This document shows, piece by piece, positions 1-5,819 of a stretch of DNA of 13,368 bases. The DNA is taken from the NCBI GenBank assembly GCA_002342785.1, contig DDQV01000046.1:1-13368 (forward strand), written 5' to 3'. How positions within the stretch are numbered: position 1 is the first letter of the stretch; the number at the start of each line of letters is the position of its first letter. The position numbers and the translations under genes are program-made. The notes under the pieces are model-generated. The model searched no databases, was not told the origin of the DNA, and saw only the letters and a program-made list of their open reading frames with translations. This DNA is from Fusobacteriaceae bacterium UBA2433 (GTDB lineage Bacteria; Fusobacteriota; Fusobacteriia; Fusobacteriales; Fusobacteriaceae).

Positions 1-642
1 AATTGCAGTACCACCTTCTAACTTAGCATTATTTTCTGTATAGCCATAAGAATTAAGTGCAATGATTATCATTGTGTTATCATTTCCCCTTGCAGGAAGT
101 ATTTTATGCCATATATCCCTTCGTTTTCCACAGGCTCCTGGGGAAGCACTTAATATGAAAATTAGATATGCTCCTTCAATTGCTTGGTGGAGAAAAAGTT
201 CTGGAATATGAAGTTCAAGGCAGAGATTTATTCCAATTTTGGTGTTATTTATTTTTGCATTTCCAATCTTATCGCCTTCTTTAAAAATAAAAGCTTCTTT
301 TAATCCAAGATGGGTTTTTCTATATTTATATATCTTATTTTTAGAGTTATCATAGATGAGAGTCGAGATATATTTGTGTTCTTCATCTTCTTCATTAAAA
401 CCTAATATTATACTAATTTTATTTTCCACACATCTTTCTAATATTTTCTTAATGATATCTGAATTTTCTGATATGGTGCATATATTTTTAGGATTTGAAG
501 AATATCCAGTTAAAAATGATTCAGGAAATACGATTAGATCTGCATCTTTGTCAGAAGCTTCATTGATACATTTTATAATTGTTTTATAATTTTTATTAAT
601 ATCATTGAAAATTGATTCTTTGTCACACAATGCTATTTTCAT
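1..642 (-). CDS. Carbon-nitrogen hydrolase (nitrilase superfamily), C-terminus beyond the window
   Basis: Partial gene: 214 codons are visible from ATG at 642 and the frame is still open at base 1. It is read from an AAGGAG site (653-658) ten bases before the ATG. The protein opens MKIALCD, the usual first beta strand of this superfamily. The catalytic triad is visible: Glu41 in FPESFLTGY, Lys109 in YRKTHLG, and the nucleophile Cys141 in NLCLELHIPE; Glu116 matches the second conserved Glu. By family, these enzymes hydrolyse nitriles or amides, or transfer acyl groups, in the cytoplasm through a cysteine thioester. The visible part does not reveal the substrate. The family usually has about 260-300 residues, so 50-90 are missing. 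No signal peptide is seen. The hairpin at 684-734 separates it from the upstream gene, and no clear promoter was found in 643-683, so its transcription is unresolved. Confidence 0.88.
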   Translation of the reverse strand, partial: MKIALCDKESIFNDINKNYKTIIKCINEASDKDADLIVFPESFLTGYSSNPKNICTISENSDIIKKILERCVENKISIILGFNEEDEEHKYISTLIYDNSKNKIYKYRKTHLGLKEAFIFKEGDKIGNAKINNTKIGINLCLELHIPELFLHQAIEGAYLIFILSASPGACGKRRDIWHKILPARGNDNTMIIIALNSYGYTENNAKLEGGTAI

Positions 643-683
643 TATATTTTTTCTCCTTATTCTAATAATTAGAGGTATTAACA

Positions 684-734
684 AAACTAAAAAAGATGAT
701 CTCTGTACAATACAGTAATCATCTTTTTTAGTTT
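684..734 (-). terminator. Hairpin terminator after the ribbon-helix-helix gene
   Basis: Perfect 17-bp stem: 684-700 pairs with 718-734. The 17-nt loop contains a second small hairpin (CTGTA at 703-707 with TACAG at 711-715). Read on the minus strand, the descending arm is T-rich (TTTTTTAGTTTT), so it can end the transcript whose stop codon is at 772. The stem is nearly symmetric and could work in both directions. It lies 42 bp before the start codon of the hydrolase gene. Confidence 0.65.
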
Positions 735-771
735 CTTAACTATATCTTTTATATTTTATATATAGTTTTAA

Positions 772-1575
772 TTATATTGAAAGTTCTTTTATAAAATTGA
801 TAGAAGTTTCATTATTTTTACTATTATGTTCTAACTCTAATACAACTATATGATCATATTCAAGAGTTTTGTAAATATCTCCATTACTATATTTTTTATT
901 ACATATATTCTCAATGGCATTAAATGATCTATCTTTTTTAAATATAAGTTCTTGAAGATCTTCATATAAATATGAAAATGCATCTTCCTCAGCAAGGGAA
1001 ATAAAACTTATTTCATCGAGAATTTCCTCTGAAAGGTTATCTTTATAATTCACTATAAATTCACTTCCCTCTTTTGTTACAGGAAGTTTTATTAAATAGT
1101 CATTTTTACTCAGATATACATCTAGCTCTGTGACACATGGACCTGTCCATTTGAAATCTATATTTTCTAAAATCCATCCAAACTTTTTTAATTCTTCAAA
1201 GTTGTCAAAATTTTCAATTGTTTTTTTATTTATTATTTCAAATTTCATTCTCATGTCATTTTTTAAACTGCTATCTAATAGAAATTTAGTTTTCTTTAAA
1301 TTTTTCCATTTGTTGGTAAACTCTATAAATAGAGCTTCTGCCTCATCAAAAGAGGAAAACTTTTCTGATTTATAAGCTTTTCTTCTTTTAGCCATATTTA
1401 TTTTTTCATTTTTAAATTTTGTTAATATATATCTTAATTTGTCACTGGAATTTTTTCCTATTCCTTTTTTTTCTAGGATTTTTAAATCCTCCATAGAAAG
1501 TCTAAAATTAGCTACTTTTAAAACTTCTTCTTTTGGCTTTCTTCCTGCACCTAAACGTGCTCCTCCCTTTGACAT
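772..1575 (-). CDS. Unrecognised 267-residue protein with a GAGRKP tail and ribbon-helix-helix-like N-terminus
   Basis: The start ATG at 1575 has a perfect AGGAGG at 1583-1588. Residues 1-15 carry GGARLGAGRKPK, a basic Gly/Arg/Lys/Pro motif often seen at the N-terminus of phage, plasmid and mobile-element DNA-binding proteins; its GRKP core resembles an AT-hook. Residues 21-27 (VANFRLS) then 28-39 and 42-56 (NSSDKLRYILTKFKN) fit the strand-helix-helix of a ribbon-helix-helix domain. Residues about 60-267 match no family I recognise; they are Lys/Glu/Asp/Phe-rich, soluble, and without a signal peptide or membrane segment. The gene stands alone: the opuC operon terminator lies upstream and a hairpin follows it. 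Phased direct repeats in its promoter region suggest autoregulation. It could be a regulator or a remnant of a mobile element; DNA binding is inferred only from the N-terminus. Confidence 0.72.
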   Translation of the reverse strand: MSKGGARLGAGRKPKEEVLKVANFRLSMEDLKILEKKGIGKNSSDKLRYILTKFKNEKINMAKRRKAYKSEKFSSFDEAEALFIEFTNKWKNLKKTKFLLDSSLKNDMRMKFEIINKKTIENFDNFEELKKFGWILENIDFKWTGPCVTELDVYLSKNDYLIKLPVTKEGSEFIVNYKDNLSEEILDEISFISLAEEDAFSYLYEDLQELIFKKDRSFNAIENICNKKYSNGDIYKTLEYDHIVVLELEHNSKNNETSINFIKELSI

Positions 1576-1599
1576 TTTATGTCCTCCTAACCTAAAAAA

Positions 1600-1630
1600 A
1601 CAGTAATATAACGTAATATACTACACTGTA
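1600..1630 (-). promoter_or_regulatory. Candidate promoter/operator of the ribbon-helix-helix gene
   Basis: GTAATATA occurs at 1603-1610 and again at 1613-1620, a 10-bp period that places both copies on one face of the helix. The block is bounded by ACAGT (1600-1604) and its reverse complement ACTGT (1625-1629). On the minus strand the second copy reads TATATT, a possible -10 with only a poor -35 upstream. A related sequence with 5-bp inverted arms, GTAAT-AC-ATTAC, lies at 1662-1673. Ribbon-helix-helix dimers commonly bind short tandem repeats about one helical turn apart; that this protein binds here is an inference. Confidence 0.4.
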
Positions 1631-1674
1631 TAATTGTTTTTAAATAAACAAAATAAAGGGTGTAATACATTACC

Positions 1675-1728
1675 GCTATTTTATTCTCATCAGCTTATCA
1701 TAGTAAAAGATATTGATAATAAAATAGC
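1675..1728. repeat. Long-loop inverted repeat between two minus-strand units
   Basis: GCTATTTTATT at 1675-1685 and its exact reverse complement at 1718-1728 enclose a 32-nt loop. The stem extends by three pairs after one mismatch. It lies between the opuC terminator and the promoter region of the next gene. It has no T-tract of its own, so I do not call it a terminator; its role is unknown. Confidence 0.35.
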
Positions 1729-1731
1729 TGT

Positions 1732-1776
1732 AATTAAAAATCAAAGCATCGGAAATATTTTCGTTTCCGATGCTTT
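1732..1776 (-). terminator. Rho-independent terminator of the opuC operon
   Basis: The 13-bp perfect stem AAAGCATCGGAAA (1743-1755) pairs with 1764-1776 across an 8-nt loop. On the minus strand it is followed by GATTTTTAATT, a U-rich tail. It begins 27 bases after the stop codon of the binding-protein gene and is GC-richer than its surroundings. Confidence 0.88.
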
Positions 1777-1802
1777 TGATGATTGAAATTAACAATTTAA
1801 GT

Positions 1803-2693
1803 TTATAAAAGTCCTTTTTCTTTAAGGAATTCTTCAGCTATAATTTTTGTTGGGATACCTTCTTCAGCAGCTCGATAATTCATATTTTGCATCTCTGCTT
1901 CATTGATTTGACCTGAAAGTTTTCCTAAAACTTCTATTATATCAGGATGAACTTTTGCAAATTCACCATTTAAAAGCGGTGCAATATAGTATGGTGGGAA
2001 GAAATTTTTATCATCTTCTAATATGACAAGTTTATGAGTGATAAGTTTTCCGTCGGTAGAAAAAGCATCTGTAACATCTATTTTACCATCTTTTATAGCA
2101 GTATAACGAAGTCCTCCATCAAGACCTTTTTCCTCTTTAAATGACATTCCTGGATAGAGTTTTTTAAGACCTAACATTCCATCTTCTCTTTCAAGAAATT
2201 CCATAGTTGCTCCAATCACTAATTTATTAGAAACTTTTGCTATGTCTGAAAATGTTTTTAAATTGTATTTTTTAGCAGTTTCTGAAGTTACCGCTAAAGT
2301 ATACGTGTTATTATAACCTAAAGGACCTAAATAATCTAGATTATTTTCTGCTTTAAGTCTATCTTTTACAAGTTTATGAACTTGTTCAGGATCTTTTAAT
2401 CCACTTTCATTTAAAAGGGCTGAATATGCTGTTCCTGAATATTCAGGATAAAGATCTATATCTCCACTTTTTAGAGCTTCAAATGCAATCTTTGTTCCTC
2501 CTAATTCCTTTACATCAACTTTGTAGTCAGTATGATTCTCGATCATAACTGCAAACAATTGTCCTAAGACTCTTGCCTCTGTATAATTTTTATGACCAAT
2601 TTTAATTGTTTCTACCTTGGCCTCTTTTTTTCCACATGCAGCAAATACCATAATTGTAATAATAAGTACTACTTTTTTAAATAACTTATTCAT
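1803..2693 (-). CDS. opuCC: Osmoprotectant ABC transporter, lipoprotein substrate-binding protein
   Basis: Captures a quaternary-ammonium osmoprotectant (glycine betaine, carnitine or choline class) outside the inner membrane and delivers it to the permease. The 296-residue product begins with a lipoprotein signal: basic MNKLFKK, a hydrophobic stretch, then lipobox FAAC with Cys20 as the lipid-modified residue. KIGHKNYTEARVLGQLFAVMIE (about 31-52), split from the next motif, and then GDIDLYPEYSGTAY are hallmarks of the OpuCC/OsmF family; the Tyr residues of the second motif belong to the region that forms the aromatic ligand pocket in relatives. The start has AAGGAGG at 2701-2707, seven bases upstream. 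It is the last gene of the operon, 69 bp after the permease, with its own strong ribosome-binding site. The exact ligand cannot be read from sequence. The symbol is assigned by family. Confidence 0.9.
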   Translation of the reverse strand: MNKLFKKVVLIITIMVFAACGKKEAKVETIKIGHKNYTEARVLGQLFAVMIENHTDYKVDVKELGGTKIAFEALKSGDIDLYPEYSGTAYSALLNESGLKDPEQVHKLVKDRLKAENNLDYLGPLGYNNTYTLAVTSETAKKYNLKTFSDIAKVSNKLVIGATMEFLEREDGMLGLKKLYPGMSFKEEKGLDGGLRYTAIKDGKIDVTDAFSTDGKLITHKLVILEDDKNFFPPYYIAPLLNGEFAKVHPDIIEVLGKLSGQINEAEMQNMNYRAAEEGIPTKIIAEEFLKEKGLL

Positions 2694-2762
2694 CTCTTAT
2701 CCTCCTTAAGTTTTATCTAATCAATTAATAAACTAAATATTTTTAGCTTATATCCATTTTTA

Positions 2763-3410
2763 TTAACTATTTTTCAACCCTTGAGGGGTTAATTTTTTTT
2801 CTATAACACCTAAAATAAAGTCAACTGATATTGCTAAAAGTGCTGTTGGTATAGCACCGGCTAAGATCAAATTGTTATTTCCCATAGATATTCCTTTGAA
2901 GATAAAATCTCCTAATCCACCGGCTCCTATAAGAGCTGCAATTGTTGCAGTACCGATATTGATTACAGTAGATATTCTAATTCCACCCATAATAATAGGA
3001 AGAGCTAAAGGTATTTCAACCATTTTTAATATTTGTGTTTTTGTCATTCCCATTCCTCTTCCAGCTTCAATTATAGAAGGTTCTATACTATTTATTCCTA
3101 TACATGTATTTTTTATAATAGGAAGTAAAGCATATAAAAATAGTACAAATATTGCAGGTTTGAATCCTATTCCCATAATTGGTATTATAAGTCCAAATAA
3201 AGCTAAACTTGGTAAAGTTTGAAATATATTGGCAGTGTTTAATACTAAATGGGTTATTTTTTTGTTTTTAGTTATATATATTCCTAAAGGAACTCCTACA
3301 AGAATAGCAAGGAAAACTGCAACTCCAGTTATTCTCATATGTTCTCCTGTTAGTTTAAAAATTTCTGGACCTCTATATTTTAAAAATTGTAAAAAACTTA
3401 TATTATTCAT
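2763..3410 (-). CDS. opuCB: Osmoprotectant ABC transporter, permease
   Basis: Integral inner-membrane subunit that forms the translocation path. The product has 215 residues, the usual length for OpuCB/OpuCD/YehW-type permeases, with about five or six hydrophobic segments (for example 27-47, 68-98 and 136-165). The cytoplasmic coupling (EAA) loop is visible as EAGRGMGMTKTQILKMVEIP at 115-134, which docks on the ATPase. FQTLPSLALFGL at 63-74 is also typical of the family. The gene begins three bases after the ATPase stop codon and uses a GGAGGGGAG site inside the end of the ATPase gene, so translation is tightly linked. Firmicute OpuC operons usually encode two different permeases. Only one is present here, so a homodimer is the likely arrangement. 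Confidence 0.9.
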   Translation of the reverse strand: MNNISFLQFLKYRGPEIFKLTGEHMRITGVAVFLAILVGVPLGIYITKNKKITHLVLNTANIFQTLPSLALFGLIIPIMGIGFKPAIFVLFLYALLPIIKNTCIGINSIEPSIIEAGRGMGMTKTQILKMVEIPLALPIIMGGIRISTVINIGTATIAALIGAGGLGDFIFKGISMGNNNLILAGAIPTALLAISVDFILGVIEKKLTPQGLKNS

Positions 3411-3413
3411 ATC

Positions 3414-4562
3414 TTAAAGCTCCCCTCCTTCTATACTTGGAGATATTTCTGTAATTATGTTAAGAAGACTTATTGGAGTAATTGCTCCAACTAGTAATTT
3501 ATCTTTGTCAACTATTGGTATAGATCTGAAGTTTATTTTAGACATTATATTCAAAACTTCTACCATATTTGTATTTTCATCTACAATAAAATCTGCACTT
3601 GAAGCCATTATTTCTTTCATCTTCATAGTATTACCTTTATTTTTCATTATCATATTTCTTGTAACTACTCCTACGGGTTTTTGTTTTTTTTCTCCCTCTC
3701 TATCAACTACGATAAGGGTATTTGTTTCTCTTTCCTTCATTATCTCAATAGCTTTTGCAGAACTTCCGTTAACTCCTATTTTTCCAAATTTCTTTTTCAT
3801 AATATCTTTGGCTAAAAGCATCTCAGGAGTTTTCCACATTCTATCTTTCCCAAAGAAATATTCTACAAAATCATTTTTTGGATTTTTTAAAATCTCTTCT
3901 GGTGTATCAAATTGAATAACTTCTCCATCTTTAATAACAGCTATTTTATCTGCTAATTTTAAAGCTTCATCCATATCATGGGTAACAAAGACTATTGTTT
4001 TTCCTAATTCCTCTTGAAGATTTGTCATTTCATCTTGAAGTTTTTCCCTTGTGATAGGATCTAGAGCACTAAAAGGTTCATCCATGAGTATTATTTCTGG
4101 ATTAACAGCAAGGGCTCTTGCTATTCCTATTCTTTGTTGCTGTCCTCCACTTAGTTCACTTGGGTATCTGTAGTAAAAATCTTCAGCAGGAAGATCCATA
4201 AGTTCTAACAGCTCAAAAGCTCTAGCTTTTTTTTCTTCCTTTGACCATTTCTTAAGTGTTGGAACAAGTTCTATGTTTTCACCAATTGTCATATGTGGAA
4301 ATAATCCAACCTTTTGAATAACATATCCTATATTTCTTCTAAGTTCCATAAGGTCTTGCCCTTTTACATTTTCTCCATCTATAAAAATATCGCCTTTAGT
4401 TGGTTTTTCTAAAAGATTAATCATTTTCATAGTTGTTGTTTTACCACATCCACTTTCTCCTATGAGAACAACAAATTCTCCTTTGTTAATTTTTAAATTA
4501 AGATTCTTAACTACTTTATTTTTACCATCGAAACTTTTTGTGACATTTTTTAATTCAATCAT
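3414..4562 (-). CDS. opuCA: Osmoprotectant ABC transporter, ATP-binding protein with two CBS domains
   Basis: Cytoplasmic ATPase that powers osmoprotectant uptake. I chose ATG 4562 (382 residues, MIELKNVTKSF) rather than the in-frame ATG at 4580 because GAGGAG at 4571-4576 sits eight bases before 4562 and would overlap a gene begun upstream. All nucleotide-binding motifs are intact: Walker A GESGCGKT (35-42), Q-loop Gln83, signature LSGGQ (137-141), Walker B IILMDE (157-162), D-loop ALDP, and switch His195. Residues about 255-312 and 320-375 form two CBS domains. In OpuA/OpuCA relatives the CBS pair is a regulatory module linked to ionic-strength or nucleotide sensing, so transport is probably gated by osmotic state. 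It is the first gene of a three-gene operon with a strong promoter 36 bp upstream. Confidence 0.93.
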   Translation of the reverse strand: MIELKNVTKSFDGKNKVVKNLNLKINKGEFVVLIGESGCGKTTTMKMINLLEKPTKGDIFIDGENVKGQDLMELRRNIGYVIQKVGLFPHMTIGENIELVPTLKKWSKEEKKARAFELLELMDLPAEDFYYRYPSELSGGQQQRIGIARALAVNPEIILMDEPFSALDPITREKLQDEMTNLQEELGKTIVFVTHDMDEALKLADKIAVIKDGEVIQFDTPEEILKNPKNDFVEYFFGKDRMWKTPEMLLAKDIMKKKFGKIGVNGSSAKAIEIMKERETNTLIVVDREGEKKQKPVGVVTRNMIMKNKGNTMKMKEIMASSADFIVDENTNMVEVLNIMSKINFRSIPIVDKDKLLVGAITPISLLNIITEISPSIEGGEL

Positions 4563-4597
4563 AATTTTCTCTCCTCTCATGTTACGTTTTCTAAATA

Positions 4598-4626
4598 ATT
4601 ATAACATCAATTTCAAAAAAAAACAA
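4598..4626 (-). promoter_or_regulatory. Promoter of the opuC operon (extended -10)
   Basis: On the minus strand, TTGTTT (4626-4621) and TATAAT (4603-4598) are separated by exactly 17 bp. TGT directly precedes the -10, giving the extended TGnTATAAT form. Transcription would start near 4591, about 30 bases before the ATPase start codon. No specific operator is evident beside it. Confidence 0.75.
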
Positions 4627-4740
4627 TCTTTTTATTGAAAAATGTAATTCAAAATTCAATTTTTATAAAGAAAATTATTTGGAATATAGTTTTTTATATA
4701 ATTTATGATAGACCTATCTAATAAAATTATAATAAAAAAT

Positions 4741-4784
4741 CACCTTAAAAACTTTATTCGTTAAAGAATAAAAGAATTAAGGTG
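4741..4784 (-). terminator. Terminator downstream of the TetR-family gene
   Basis: CACCTTAA (4741-4748) pairs with TTAAGGTG (4777-4784). Inside it, CTTTATTC and GAATAAAAG form a second stem with a bulge, giving one long two-part hairpin. On the minus strand the structure is followed by GATTTTTTATT, a U-tract. It is about 190 bp after the repressor stop codon, so the 3' untranslated region would be long. No other upstream minus-strand gene needs it. Confidence 0.7.
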
Positions 4785-4974
4785 TTAAATTAAATAAGTA
4801 TATATATTGACACTATATAATGTAAACTATTGTTTATACAAATATAGACGTTAAGTAAATATATAAGTTAACAAATCTTATAAATAAGTAATCTTTTATA
4901 TATAGTAATTTTTTTAATAAATATAATTTTCTAAATAATTGTAAAGGGTTCCTTACCTTATTAAAGAAGATACA

Positions 4975-5535
4975 CTAAATATTTATAATAGATCTCCAAA
5001 ATGTTTTAAAGGAATTTTTTAAAAATACTTCTGAATATTTTTCTGGGTGTAGCCTTAGATATAGTGCCATTGCATCACTAGAAGATTTCATATGACATAA
5101 AAGATAATCAGCATCCATATCTACAATGATCTCACTTTTATTGGCTTCGTCAAAAATGCTACATAAAAAATTAAACTGACTTGTAACAGATCGTGTCCAA
5201 AGTTTTTCCATATATGGAGAATTAGAAAACATATTTAAAAATCTTTTTTTTTCTGGATTGTTAAGGGCCCATCTGATACCTATAGACCATATAGCATAAA
5301 ATTTTTCTCTGATATCCATAGAGTCTTTTAGAACGCCAAGCATCTCTTCTTTCATAACTTTATGGACTAAAAAAAAGACTTCATTTATAAGTTCTTCTTT
5401 AGAACCAAAATGATGATACATAGCACCATTTGATACTCCAGTATGTTTAACGATTGAAGCTATAGACGTACCATCAAAACCTCTTTCTACGAATAGTTCT
5501 AGAGCTCCCACAAGAATTTTTTCTTTACACTTCAT
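4975..5535 (-). CDS. TetR/AcrR-family transcriptional repressor, probable regulator of the divergent efflux operon
   Basis: DNA-binding repressor of about 186 residues, typical for TetR. Counting from ATG 5535, residues 3-50 form the N-terminal helix-turn-helix: KEKILVGALELFVERGFDGT, then IASIVKHTGVSNGAMYHHFGSKEEL, the family's best conserved stretch. The remaining roughly 130 residues, all helical in character and with several Trp, Tyr and Met, would form the ligand pocket and dimer interface. The inducer is unknown. The divergent placement next to an RND efflux operon is the standard arrangement for an AcrR-type local repressor that releases DNA when it binds a pumped compound. The start is uncertain: a perfect AGGAGGTGA lies 20 bases before ATG 5535, too far; an in-frame GTG at 5556 overlaps that site; ATA at 5547 has ideal spacing. 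ATG was chosen as the conventional codon that keeps the whole domain. Confidence 0.88.
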   Translation of the reverse strand: MKCKEKILVGALELFVERGFDGTSIASIVKHTGVSNGAMYHHFGSKEELINEVFFLVHKVMKEEMLGVLKDSMDIREKFYAIWSIGIRWALNNPEKKRFLNMFSNSPYMEKLWTRSVTSQFNFLCSIFDEANKSEIIVDMDADYLLCHMKSSSDAMALYLRLHPEKYSEVFLKNSFKTFWRSIINI

Positions 5536-5555
5536 ATTTTTTTTTATTTTCTTCA

Positions 5556-5561
5556 CCTCCT
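5556..5561 (-). promoter_or_regulatory. Strong but oddly spaced ribosome-binding site of the TetR-family gene
   Basis: AGGAGG, extended to AGGAGGTGA, is fully complementary to the 16S rRNA tail. The spacer to the first usable ATG (5535) is 20 nt and includes an A9 run; the spacer to the in-frame ATA (5547-5545) is 8 nt; the in-frame GTG shares its first G with the site. The upstream frame is closed by TAG two codons before the GTG. Confidence 0.7.
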
Positions 5562-5591
5562 ATTAACTTAAACTAAGCTATATTTAATTAA

Positions 5592-5620
5592 ATATTATCA
5601 AAGGGTTTTACCTTTGTCAA
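5592..5620 (-). promoter_or_regulatory. Promoter of the TetR-family gene
   Basis: On the minus strand, consensus TTGACA (5620-5615) and TAATAT (5597-5592) are separated by exactly 17 bp. The predicted start of transcription is near 5585, about 50 bases before the ATG. The spacer contains an inverted repeat (5599-5616), so this promoter may be controlled directly. Confidence 0.75.
5599..5616. promoter_or_regulatory. Inverted repeat in the spacer of the tetR promoter, candidate operator
   Basis: CAAAGG-GTTTTA-CCTTTG has 6-bp perfect arms around a 6-bp centre and fills the space between the -35 and -10 of the repressor's promoter. A protein bound here would block RNA polymerase. Its sequence differs from the two AGAG-type palindromes nearby, although the 6-6-6 layout is the same as that of the one at 5673-5690. 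It may bind the same repressor weakly or a different regulator. Confidence 0.45.
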
Positions 5621-5634
5621 TTCTTTAAAAATAC

Positions 5635-5663
5635 TTGACTTTTGTAAAAAAAAAAGTTATATT
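5635..5663 (+). promoter_or_regulatory. Promoter of the efflux operon
   Basis: TTGACT (5635-5640) and TATATT (5658-5663) have a 17-bp spacer that includes an A10 run. The predicted start is near 5670, giving a leader of about 150 bases before the ATG at 5820. Its -35 lies 14 bp from that of the divergent repressor promoter, so the two promoters are back to back. The first AGAG-type palindrome starts ten bases after the -10. Confidence 0.72.
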
Positions 5664-5672
5664 AAACGAGCT

Positions 5673-5690
5673 ACAGAGTGAATTCTCTGT
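5673..5690. promoter_or_regulatory. Candidate repressor operator O1
   Basis: ACAGAG-TGAATT-CTCTGT has 6-bp perfect arms. It covers the predicted start of the efflux operon transcript, where a bound TetR dimer would block initiation. Its core AGAG-TG-AATT-CTCT differs in only two of 14 positions from the core of the second site at 5738-5751. A 10-bp perfect palindrome GTTTATAAAC (5689-5698) overlaps its right edge. Confidence 0.65.
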
Positions 5691-5735
5691 TTATAAACTA
5701 TTATACACTTTTTTATACAATAAATAAACATTTAA

Positions 5736-5753
5736 AAAGAGAAAATTCTCTTT
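5736..5753. promoter_or_regulatory. Candidate repressor operator O2
   Basis: AAAGAGAA-AA-TTCTCTTT has 8-bp perfect arms. Its core AGAG-AA-AATT-CTCT repeats that of O1, starting exactly 63 bp further on, which is six turns of B-DNA. It lies in the untranslated leader, so it could work as a roadblock or by cooperative binding with O1. In RNA the surrounding 5727-5760 could also fold into an imperfect hairpin. Confidence 0.62.
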
Positions 5754-5819
5754 AAGTGTTTTAGAACAGAAAAATAGTATTTTATTAAAAAACAGGAAAA
5801 AATTAGGAGGGAATTATTA

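Larger units (their letters stand above)
4563..4974. other. 412-bp AT-rich intergenic region between tetR-family gene and opuC operon
   Basis: Holds the opuC promoter (4598-4626), the hairpin terminator (4741-4784), and a 14-bp direct repeat TTTTCTAAATAATT at 4587-4600 and 4927-4940. It also holds an AAAGGGTT-CC-TTACCTT element at 4943-4959 that resembles one in the tetR promoter. The stretch 4785-4925 has poor promoter-like strings (TTGACA at about 4809) without a well-spaced partner. I see no open frame with a ribosome-binding site and no RNA gene here. Confidence 0.6.

Noticed and set aside
356..589. Open frame on the plus strand (77 codons)
   Set aside because: It lies antisense inside the hydrolase gene, has no ribosome-binding site, and its protein has no recognisable features.
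1675..1776. Possible riboswitch made of the two adjacent hairpins
   Set aside because: The second hairpin is a simple terminator downstream of the opuC operon, no gene follows it at riboswitch distance in the same direction, and no known riboswitch core is recognisable.
2872..3222. Hydrophobic plus-strand open frame (116 codons)
   Set aside because: It is the mirror of the permease gene; antisense frames of membrane-protein genes are often hydrophobic. No ribosome-binding site is present.
3457..3915. Plus-strand open frame of 152 codons
   Set aside because: Antisense to the CBS-domain half of the ATPase gene, which has strong family support; no ribosome-binding site.
4809..4840. TTGACA followed by AT-rich sequence, possible promoter for a small RNA
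   Set aside because: No acceptable -10 lies at 16-18 bp on the plus strand, and the only opposite-strand candidate would give a transcript of a few dozen bases.
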